Source of the DNA: Syntrophaceae bacterium UBA6255
GTDB taxonomy: Bacteria > Desulfobacterota > Syntrophia > Syntrophales > Smithellaceae
Reading direction: 5' to 3'
Assembly: GCA_002441205.1 (NCBI GenBank)
Contig: DJVN01000136.1
Location: forward strand, 1 to 12,533
Length of the DNA stretch: 12,533 bases
In this document: positions 7,103-12,533 of the stretch, piece by piece
Layout: each line of letters starts with the position of its first letter
How positions within the stretch are numbered: position 1 is the stretch's first letter
The notes under the pieces: generated by a model
The model's input: only the letters and a program-made list of their open reading frames with translations
What the model was told of the DNA's origin: nothing
The model's database searches: none
Translations under genes and position numbers: made by a program

Positions 7103-7249
7103 TTGATAGAATCACTGAATATGAATGTGGTGCACAAAAACATGCTTAATATTAAATCATTGTCGGATTCCAGCGGAAAAAGGACAGTTCTGTCCGGCAT
7201 ACCCGCTGATCTTATTGATAATCCACAGGATGATGAGAGGAAGAGATGA
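7103..7249 (+). CDS. Candidate small ORF, 48 residues (42 from internal ATG), possible precursor peptide
   Basis: The 180-bp gap between the GT2 and ABC genes contains an open frame whose TGA (7247-7249) overlaps the ABC transporter ATG (7246-7248) as ATGA, the classic layout of coupled translation. A TTG at 7103 has aaaagaga 8 nt upstream; an in-frame ATG at 7121 gives 42 residues. The peptide is polar, with a Ser-rich middle (SLSDSSGKRTVLSG), then IPADLIDNP and a charged end (DDERKR). It has no signal peptide, no membrane segment and no Cys. In a PqqD/HprK/ABC cassette, a small ORF of this size just before the exporter is where a modified peptide precursor could lie, and its Ser/Thr could be kinase targets. 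I know no homolog. It could equally be a chance open frame that merely reaches the next start. Confidence 0.4.
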   Translation: MIESLNMNVVHKNMLNIKSLSDSSGKRTVLSGIPADLIDNPQDDERKR

Positions 7250-8901
7250 ACCGTAAGGCTTGGCGATATTATCTTCGATTTTACCGTGCATCCTATCATA
7301 GATTGGTTCTGACTATTCTTTTCTCTATTTTGCAGTCGTTGATTGTTTTGCCTGTTGCCTTTCTCGTCCGTTATGCTTTTGATCAGGTCATTCCGCAAGG
7401 CGCCACTGCCGGATTGATTTATGTGGGACTCATCATGCTGGCCCTTATTATATTGAACAGCATTCTGACACTCTTAACCCGCTACCTGTCTCTGAATCAG
7501 ACAAAAATGGTGATTCGCGACATCCGGGAGGAGCTGCTAGTCCGGTGTTATAGTTTCTCCCGTTCATTTTATGGTAAAGCGGATCTGGCAAAATTACACG
7601 CCAGCATTGTCCAGGATACGCAGCGACTGGATATTATGAGTAACGCGATCATCTCGCTTTTCATGCCTTCGCTGATCGTGGCTGTTGTCATCTTTGGTGT
7701 ATTAATATACATCAGTCCCGCCTTGTCGCTGATTATGGTTTGTACGATACCCCCTTTGTATTTGATGAATAGAATATTTGTAAAAAATAAGCGCCTGAAT
7801 TGGATTAGGGCCTCGCATCGGTCTTTCGAGCAATTCAGCAAAGGTGTGCTTTTTGTTCTTCAAATGATGGATCTGACCCGTATACAAACCGCTGAACAGA
7901 TTGAGATAAGTCGGCAGAAAAAATATCTGGAAGAGGTACGCCTTACAAGTCAATCCAATGCATTCCTTTTTGCAGTTTACCATTCGATTCAAAACGGCAT
8001 TCTGGCTGTGTCTGGCATCATCATTCTGATTGCCGGAGGCATGGCTGTGGGTTCAGGAAGAATTACTTTGGGCTCCCTGGTATCTTTTTACGTTGCCATG
8101 TCCTTGATGAGTTTTCATATGAGAAATATAGTATCTTCAATTCCCTCTATACTGGAAGGGACTGAATCATTGTCAACGCTGTATGATCTTGCACATATCG
8201 ATGACTCAACTCCTTATTCCGGGAATCATAAAATTATGTTTGATGGTAACATTGCATTGCGGGAAGTTGATTTCAGCTACGAGAACGAGAAGATTTTACG
8301 TTCGGTTAATCTGACCATAGAGCCTGGCAACAAAGTGTCCATCATCGGATCCAACGGTGTTGGAAAAAGCACAATCGTTAATCTGATCCTGGGTTTTTAT
8401 CGGCCGCAAAAAGGTCTGCTCCTTACTGGCGAGCATCCTTATTCAGATATCGACATAATTCACCTGCGACAAAACATCGGGGTTGTCATGCAGAATCCAA
8501 TTATGTTTCCGGGAACAATAAGAGAAAATATTGTATATGGATGTCCCGACGCAAGTCCTGAAAAAATCATCCGGGCTTCCAAATTGGCAACTGCCCATGA
8601 ATTCATCGATGCCTTGCCTGAAAAATACGAAACGCTCATGGGCGAGAAGGGCATAAGGCTCTCTGGCGGTCAATGCCAGCGTATTGCCATAGCGCGCGCT
8701 TTGTTGCGTCAACCGAAGCTGCTTATTTTGGATGAACCGACCAATCATCTGGATGAAGCTTCGATCAATCAACTCATGCATAACCTGAAGAGCATGGAGG
8801 GTGATCCTTCGATTCTTATTATTACCCAGGATAGAGATACGGCTAAACAGTCTGACTATGTTTATGTCCTTCATCGGGACGGTCGCCTTGCCTTAGGCTA
8901 A
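7246..8901 (+). CDS. ABC half-transporter (exporter-type membrane domain plus ATPase)
   Basis: The protein has 551 residues. The N-terminal ~300 residues are a type I exporter domain with about six hydrophobic segments (e.g. ~16-40, 55-75, ~135-170, ~245-290). The ATPase half has Walker A GSNGVGKST (368-376), a Q-loop (VVMQNP), signature LSGGQ (472-476) and Walker B LLILDEP (Asp496, Glu497), followed by the D-loop HLDE. The H-loop position reads IITQDRD: Gln528 replaces the usual switch His. No peptidase C39 domain is present, so leader removal, if any, must be done elsewhere. One half-transporter implies a homodimer. The start has gagagg 5 nt upstream and overlaps the preceding small ORF. 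The best guess for cargo is the product modified by the neighbouring PqqD/HprK/GT2 proteins. Lipid or glycan export is an alternative. Confidence 0.92.
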   Translation: MNRKAWRYYLRFYRASYHRLVLTILFSILQSLIVLPVAFLVRYAFDQVIPQGATAGLIYVGLIMLALIILNSILTLLTRYLSLNQTKMVIRDIREELLVRCYSFSRSFYGKADLAKLHASIVQDTQRLDIMSNAIISLFMPSLIVAVVIFGVLIYISPALSLIMVCTIPPLYLMNRIFVKNKRLNWIRASHRSFEQFSKGVLFVLQMMDLTRIQTAEQIEISRQKKYLEEVRLTSQSNAFLFAVYHSIQNGILAVSGIIILIAGGMAVGSGRITLGSLVSFYVAMSLMSFHMRNIVSSIPSILEGTESLSTLYDLAHIDDSTPYSGNHKIMFDGNIALREVDFSYENEKILRSVNLTIEPGNKVSIIGSNGVGKSTIVNLILGFYRPQKGLLLTGEHPYSDIDIIHLRQNIGVVMQNPIMFPGTIRENIVYGCPDASPEKIIRASKLATAHEFIDALPEKYETLMGEKGIRLSGGQCQRIAIARALLRQPKLLILDEPTNHLDEASINQLMHNLKSMEGDPSILIITQDRDTAKQSDYVYVLHRDGRLALG

Positions 8902-8970
8902 AATCATGATAGTGCTTTCAAACATCAAACAGACAGTGCGCATTTTAAGGTTCTTAAGGGATAAAAGGTT

Positions 8971-10158
8971 ATGAACAGAAAGTATCGGGTGGGCGGTTCA
9001 TTGATTTCCGGGCAGCAGAGATTGCTTTTACGGGCGGCACTGTTGAAGGGTGACGATGCAATCCGTGCGTGGGAAAAATGGGCGGAAAACGTCAATATCG
9101 ACAGGATTGACGTGGGTTCGCATCGATTGCTGCCTGCCCTGTATCATAATCTCTGTCTGAATGACATCGCACATCCTTTAATGAAAAAATTGAAAGGGAT
9201 TCACCGTTATTATTGGTATAAAAACCAAATAATGTTCAGAAACATCGGTACTTTGATCAGTGTTTTTGAAAAGGCGGGAATCAAAACGATGGTACTCAAA
9301 GGGGCAGCGTTAAATTTGCTCTATTACAAAAATATCGAGCTCCGTCCTATGAATGATTTTGATGTCCTCGTTCTTCAGGAACAGGCTTTGGAGGCGATCA
9401 GCCTCTTGAGCGAAATCAACTTCGCATCCGTAGCTCATTTCAAGGGAAATTTTACAGGAGGTCATGCCATCCCCTTTGTTGATGCTGGCGGATTTCGCGT
9501 AGACCTGCACTGGCATGTGATATCCACCGGTCTTGAGAAGGATGCGGATAATGATTTTTGGAAAGACTCAATACCTGTTCAAATAAACGATACTTCAACA
9601 CTGGCCTTAACCCCTACCGATGAATTATTACATGTATGTGCCCATCGCGGAATATCCTGGAGTCCATCTAATTTATGGTGGGTGCCGGATGCGCTGATTA
9701 TTCTGGATAAATCATCAGCAATTGATTGGCAAAGATTTCTTTTGAATGTTCAAAAGTTTCATTTGATTTTGCCCATGCGAGAGACGCTTACTTATTTACA
9801 TGAAGAATTCAACGCGCCCATTCCCGAAAAGGTTTTACATACCATTTTGAGATGGCGTACGACCGTAGGTGAACGATTGGTGCATAAGACCCTGAGCAGC
9901 CCGAAAGAATTAAGGTGTCCTTTCTGGGAATTGTGGCAACATTTTTCAAACTATAAAAGATCAAGGGGCAAATCTCAATTCATAACCTTATTGTGGGGGT
10001 TCCCCGACTATCTTCGGCTTATTTGGAATATTAATCATTTGTGGCAGGTTCCGTTTTATGCCTTCTATAAATTCTTGCAGAGGATGCGTCGGTTGTTGTC
10101 CGCTTACAAAAACAAACCGCTTAAACTCTTCGTTTTTCAAAAAAAGTATACGGAATAA
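8971..10158 (+). CDS. Nucleotidyltransferase-fold protein of the PF14907 (NTP_transf_5) type
   Basis: The protein has 395 residues. It has the layout I associate with lasso-cluster-type nucleotidyltransferases: an N-terminal helical region (LLLRAALLKG...AWEKWAE...HRLLPALYHNL), then MVLKGAALNLLYY (Lys110, Gly111) and RPMNDFDVLV with Asp129 and Asp131 as the metal-binding acidic pair. Later come DLHWHV and LHVCAHRG. PF14907 proteins are mostly uncharacterised and often sit with PqqD-like and HprK-like genes in peptide-modification clusters. A nucleotide transfer to a peptide, protein or sugar is expected from the fold, not shown. The ATG follows aagg about 5-8 nt upstream. The basic, aromatic C-terminus (KRSRGK...RMRRLL...KNKPLKLFVFQKK) could contact membrane or nucleic acid. 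It is the last recognisable cassette gene; no terminator hairpin follows directly. Confidence 0.82.
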   Translation: MNRKYRVGGSLISGQQRLLLRAALLKGDDAIRAWEKWAENVNIDRIDVGSHRLLPALYHNLCLNDIAHPLMKKLKGIHRYYWYKNQIMFRNIGTLISVFEKAGIKTMVLKGAALNLLYYKNIELRPMNDFDVLVLQEQALEAISLLSEINFASVAHFKGNFTGGHAIPFVDAGGFRVDLHWHVISTGLEKDADNDFWKDSIPVQINDTSTLALTPTDELLHVCAHRGISWSPSNLWWVPDALIILDKSSAIDWQRFLLNVQKFHLILPMRETLTYLHEEFNAPIPEKVLHTILRWRTTVGERLVHKTLSSPKELRCPFWELWQHFSNYKRSRGKSQFITLLWGFPDYLRLIWNINHLWQVPFYAFYKFLQRMRRLLSAYKNKPLKLFVFQKKYTE

Positions 10159-10376
10159 TAGACAGATTGAAATAATGCTCTTTTTTTTCAATAAAACATT
10201 AATAAGCATTGCGAACAATAACATTGGATTGATCCCAAAATATTTCAGCTCGTAATAATGAGTAAAATAGCTGAAAACTAAGTCGATATGTGTTATGTAT
10301 TCGACATGCAATTATTGGAAGGAAGAGTCCGATATGGTATTCAGATAGAGTACCGTGTAATTTTTTTATAATAGAT
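10159..10376 (+). other. AT-rich intergenic region with a small inverted repeat
   Basis: There is no supported gene. tttcagct (10243-10250) and agctgaaa (10269-10276) form a perfect 8-bp inverted repeat with an 18-nt spacer. The T tract at about 10184-10191 is not preceded by a stable stem. TATAAT at 10367-10372 has no fitting -35. The frame of the next gene stays open back to a GTG at 10290, but that stretch does not look like protein: it has no signal peptide and no coding bias I can see. Confidence 0.35.
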
Positions 10377-10952
10377 ATGGATATGATAAAAGGTACTATA
10401 AGAATATTTTTAATTAACAAGAGCTTTTTATGCGCTTTGGTCTTGATCAGTATTTTAGGGTTTCCTTTTTGTGGAATTGGCGTGGGACACTCTGAGCCGG
10501 TCTTTTCCGTAACATCAGATAATGAACCTTTCAATGAGGTATTAACAAGAATTTCCAAGTCTACAGGATATAAAATTGAAATAACAAAGGGCTATAGAAA
10601 TCCAAATATTACTGTAAATCTTAAGAAAATTACTCTTGAAAAAGGTTTAAGGGAGATAATGCGAGTAATTGAGGAGCCTAATTACGCCATTGTGGTGAAT
10701 GACAATGTAAAGAAGGTTGAGATAAGAATCTTTGGTGATGCCGCACCGGGGCAAAAGAGTGGTAAGAGCGCCCATGCCGGCGCCGGTTATGATTTTCGTA
10801 AACGAGAGAGAGCCGCGCCTGAATTAGTTGATGTAAGGCGTGAAAGAGAAGAGGCGCATGAAGAACCGCCTGAAGATAATCCGGATCTGGAACCGGTAGA
10901 ACCACCGCACCCACCGGCACCACCGGAAATTGAGATCATTCCTCCGGAGTAA
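10377..10952 (+). CDS. Exported STN/secretin-N-like domain protein with acidic proline-rich tail
   Basis: The protein has about 191 residues from the ATG at 10377, or 189 from 10383. The N-terminus is a basic start plus a hydrophobic stretch (LCALVLISILGF), so it is exported or membrane anchored; the GFPFCG at its end is not a clean lipobox. The next ~85 residues read VFSVTSDNEPFNEVLTRISK, then GYKIEI, then ITVNLKKITLEKGLREIMRV and NYAIVV. This is the beta-alpha-beta pattern of STN domains (secretin and TonB receptor N-termini; also FecR C-termini). The remainder is low-complexity: Gly/Ala/Lys, then Arg/Glu, then a Pro/Glu tail ending in IEIIPPE. No secretin barrel or TonB receptor follows, so it is a stand-alone domain. 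A GTG at 10290 would add a 29-residue extension with no signal-like character, so I prefer the internal ATG. Its link to the cassette upstream is unclear. Confidence 0.68.
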   Translation: MDMIKGTIRIFLINKSFLCALVLISILGFPFCGIGVGHSEPVFSVTSDNEPFNEVLTRISKSTGYKIEITKGYRNPNITVNLKKITLEKGLREIMRVIEEPNYAIVVNDNVKKVEIRIFGDAAPGQKSGKSAHAGAGYDFRKRERAAPELVDVRREREEAHEEPPEDNPDLEPVEPPHPPAPPEIEIIPPE

Positions 10953-10960
10953 ATAGTGGA

Positions 10961-11001
10961 TGGTGGTCCCACGGCACTGCGTGCCTGGGATAGTTCCACC
11001 A
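10961..11001. repeat. Imperfect palindrome, REP-like
   Basis: Nested complementary arms: tggtgg (10961-10966) with ccacca (10996-11001), tccca (10967-10971) with tggga (10986-10990), and ggcac (10973-10977) with gtgcc (10981-10985) around a tgc loop. There is one bulged C on one side and a tagtt bulge on the other. It is GC-rich compared with its surroundings and has no T tract, so it looks more like a REP or small mobile hairpin than a terminator, although it lies 9 bp after a stop codon. Confidence 0.6.
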
Positions 11002-11047
11002 ACGCTTCGAACATCGCACAGCTCGTTCTTAGCGGGTGTCACTAATG

Positions 11048-11068
11048 GTGGATAGTGGATAGTGGATA
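11048..11068 (+). repeat. Tandem 7-bp repeat GTGGATA x3
   Basis: Three perfect copies of gtggata (11048-11068) are followed by the degenerate gtgaaca. The word atagtggat also occurs at 10953-10961, before the palindrome, so the ~90-bp GC-rich segment is flanked by the same short word in direct orientation. Confidence 0.8.
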
Positions 11069-11104
11069 GTGAACAGCCATCAGTGACCAGCCTGAAAATT
11101 CTGC

Positions 11105-11135
11105 TTGATTATTTTTATAAATGTGTAATTATAAT
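11105..11135 (+). promoter_or_regulatory. Likely sigma70-type promoter of the abiE pair
   Basis: TTGATT (11105-11110) and a perfect TATAAT (11130-11135) are separated by 19 bp. The expected start of transcription is near 11142, inside the left arm of the inverted repeat described next and 30-40 bp before the antitoxin start. Confidence 0.55.
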
Positions 11136-11170
11136 TCCATAATATGTTAATAATCACATAATATGGAATT
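11133..11170. promoter_or_regulatory. Candidate AbiEi operator (14-bp inverted repeat)
   Basis: aattccataatatg (11133-11146) and cataatatggaatt (11157-11170) are inverted copies with one mismatch around a 10-bp spacer. The left arm overlaps the -10 box and predicted start of transcription, and the right arm ends just before the ATG at 11178. AbiEi-type antitoxins are known to repress their own promoter by binding inverted repeats there, so the placement is what autoregulation would need. Confidence 0.65.
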
Positions 11171-11177
11171 AAAAGTT

Positions 11178-11795
11178 ATGAATTTCCTGTCTTTTAAAAA
11201 TGCTTTGAAAGGTTTTGTTTCGTTTAAATTAAACGATATTCGAAAAATCGATCCCGGATTTGACCTCCGGCGCCTGAGTGAATGGCAGGACAAAGGCTTT
11301 CTTAAAATGATCAGAAGAGGACATTATATCTTTTCTGATCTTGAGCTAAACGAATCCGTCCTTTTTTTGATAGCCAATAACATTTATTCACCATCTTATA
11401 TATCAATGGAAATGGCGCTTGCCTATTATAATCTCATTCCGGAGGCCGTTTATGGTATTACGTCAGTGTCGTCCTGCAAAACAAATCGTTTTAAAGCGGA
11501 TTTCGGTGAATTTATTTATCGTCATGTCAAACCGCAACTAATGTTCGGTTACAAACTCGTCGGTCACAAAGGTCAAAACTTTAAAATTGCGGAACCGGAA
11601 AAAGCCATTCTGGATTTTTTCTATCTCAACGCGCATCTGGATACAAAAGAAGATTTTGCCGGCTTGCGTATCAATAGCGAAGAATTCAAAGAACAGATGG
11701 ATAGGGATAAACTCAAAAGATATCTTGTTGCCTTTTGCAATAAGCGGCTCGAAAAAAGAATCAGCAAATTTTTAAAGTACACAAACCATGATTAG
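11178..11795 (+). CDS. abiEi: AbiEi-like antitoxin and transcriptional repressor
   Basis: The protein has about 205 residues. The N-terminal ~75 residues look like the winged-helix domain of AbiEi-family antitoxins (FVSFKLNDIRKI, RRLSEWQDKGFLKMIRRGHY). The following region has YISMEMALAYYNLIPEAVYG, FIYRHVKP and the family-typical ...FKIAEPEKAILDFFYL. Such proteins form the antitoxin of type IV AbiE systems: they neutralise the effect of AbiEii without binding it tightly and repress the operon. The ATG at 11178 has gga 10-13 nt upstream and keeps the inverted repeat outside the coding region. The ATG at 11163, five codons earlier, lies inside the right arm and lacks a ribosome site. The stop overlaps the next gene by 8 bp, giving translational coupling. 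Confidence in the family is high because of the partner gene. Confidence 0.85.
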   Translation: MNFLSFKNALKGFVSFKLNDIRKIDPGFDLRRLSEWQDKGFLKMIRRGHYIFSDLELNESVLFLIANNIYSPSYISMEMALAYYNLIPEAVYGITSVSSCKTNRFKADFGEFIYRHVKPQLMFGYKLVGHKGQNFKIAEPEKAILDFFYLNAHLDTKEDFAGLRINSEEFKEQMDRDKLKRYLVAFCNKRLEKRISKFLKYTNHD

Positions 11796-12533
11796 TATCA
11801 ATCAAATCGAAAAATACTATCCTGAAAGCCTGCGCGGTTTTAAAAGAAACATTCTGCGTGAATATCTGCAATACAAAATTTTAGAAATTATTTTCAATTC
11901 CAGATCGGGCGCAAAGCTTTCATTTCTCGGTGGCACGGCATTGCGTATCGCTTACGAAAATACGCGATTTTCAGAAGATCTTGATTTCGACAATTTTGAC
12001 CTGAGTGAAACCGACTTTGTACTTTTGACCAAAGAAATTCAACGAGGCCTTCAAAGGGAAGGTTTTAGTGTGGAAATTCGTAACGTGATGAAAAGAGCTT
12101 TCCGCTGTTACATCAAATTACCGCAGGTTTTGTTTGATAACGCCATGTCGGATTTGAAGAATGAAAAAATCTTAATTCAGGTTGATACAGAACCGCATCA
12201 TTTTTCCTACGAGCCGGACAAGCTGATTCTTAATAAATTTGACGTTTTTACACAGATTGCAGTCACGCCTCCTGATGTTCTGCTGGCGCAAAAGATTTAT
12301 GCGCTGTTGAATCGCAAAAGAGCAAAAGGTCGTGATTTTTATGATACGGTGTTCTTGTTGCAAAAAACAAAGCCTAATTATGATTACCTGAAGCAAAAAA
12401 CCGGCATAGCGGATGCTCAATCTCTTAAAGAAAAAATTCTTGATTACATAAAAGATCTTAACCTGAAAATGCTGGCAAAGGATGTGGAATTATTTTTGTT
12501 CAATCCTTCTGATAGTAAAAAAATTGTGTTATT
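11788..12533 (+). CDS. abiEii: AbiEii-like nucleotidyltransferase toxin (3' end beyond window)
   Basis: 248 codons are visible and open to the right edge; the stop is outside. The motif FLGGTALRIA (Gly48-Gly49) followed by RFSEDLDFD (Ser62, Asp64, Asp66, Asp68) is the GG[ST]...SxDxD core of AbiEii/COG2253 nucleotidyltransferases. VDTE (Asp133) and QKIYALLNRKRAKGRDFYD (168-186, with Lys169 and Asp183/Asp186) fit the later family motifs. Related toxins transfer nucleotides to an RNA such as tRNA and stop growth, including after phage infection. All residues I would expect to be essential are present, so the toxin looks intact as far as seen. Its ATG lies within the end of abiEi (overlap 11788-11795). 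The pair makes a self-contained defence or stability module unrelated to the genes to its left. Confidence 0.88.
   Translation, partial: MISINQIEKYYPESLRGFKRNILREYLQYKILEIIFNSRSGAKLSFLGGTALRIAYENTRFSEDLDFDNFDLSETDFVLLTKEIQRGLQREGFSVEIRNVMKRAFRCYIKLPQVLFDNAMSDLKNEKILIQVDTEPHHFSYEPDKLILNKFDVFTQIAVTPPDVLLAQKIYALLNRKRAKGRDFYDTVFLLQKTKPNYDYLKQKTGIADAQSLKEKILDYIKDLNLKMLAKDVELFLFNPSDSKKIVL

Noticed and set aside
8906..8974. 22-residue ORF (starting MIVLSNIKQTVRILRFLRDK) between ABC and nucleotidyltransferase genes, stop overlapping the next ATG as ATGA
   Set aside because: It is very short and has no ribosome site. It vaguely recalls the basic helical start of lasso B2 proteins and could be a remnant, but nothing beyond that supports a gene.
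10290..10376. N-terminal extension of the STN-like protein from a GTG at 10290
   Set aside because: The added 29 residues have no signal-peptide character, and starting at 10377 or 10383 puts the hydrophobic export segment near the N-terminus.

Overview
The window looks like a piece of a bacterial chromosome of moderate GC content, probably from an anaerobic Desulfobacterota-type (deltaproteobacterial, Syntrophus/Smithella-like) organism. That guess rests on gene content only: a bacterial TMTC-like membrane protein with TPRs, S74-chaperone fibre proteins, a PqqD/HprK-like cassette and an AbiE toxin-antitoxin pair. There are no rRNA or tRNA genes and no CRISPR array, and every gene I accept is on the + strand.

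Region A (1-3780) is a surface or secreted-fibre island. It starts with the last codons of a fibre gene, followed by a terminator hairpin. Next is a 629-residue polytopic membrane protein with C-terminal TPRs, resembling the GT-C/TMTC family of protein O-mannosyltransferases. Then comes a complete 430-residue secreted protein built of sixteen ~17-residue Asn/Thr/Gly repeats and ending in a Peptidase_S74-type intramolecular chaperone with a coiled-coil tail. The truncated gene at the left edge ends almost identically, so two paralogous fibre genes flank the membrane protein. The island closes with a 15-bp perfect stem-loop.

Region B (3985-10158) is the most interesting part. It holds, in order, a PqqD-like RiPP-recognition protein with an unusual C-terminal tail, an HprK-like kinase, a double-domain GT2 glycosyltransferase, a possible 42-48-residue small ORF, an ABC half-transporter whose start overlaps that ORF's stop, and a PF14907-type nucleotidyltransferase. 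PqqD-like, HprK-like, nucleotidyltransferase and ABC genes are known companions of lasso-peptide clusters. Here I see no asparagine-synthase-like cyclase and no transglutaminase-like protease, and a glycosyltransferase is added. The PqqD tail carries a sequence that fits the lasso leader-recognition motif [Y/F]xxPxL. I infer a peptide or protein modification and export system that uses phosphorylation, nucleotidylation and glycosylation rather than macrolactam formation. Its substrate is unknown; candidates are the PqqD tail itself, the small ORF, or a protein encoded elsewhere.

Region C (10377-10952) is a small exported STN/secretin-N-domain-like protein with an acidic, proline-rich tail. 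It is followed by a GC-rich intergenic patch with an imperfect palindrome and a GTGGATA tandem repeat, which looks like a short repeat element.

Region D (11105-12533) is a type IV AbiE toxin-antitoxin pair: an AbiEi-like wHTH antitoxin/repressor and an AbiEii nucleotidyltransferase toxin that overlaps it by 8 bp and runs off the right edge. A near-perfect 14-bp inverted repeat sits over the expected transcription start and is a good candidate AbiEi operator.
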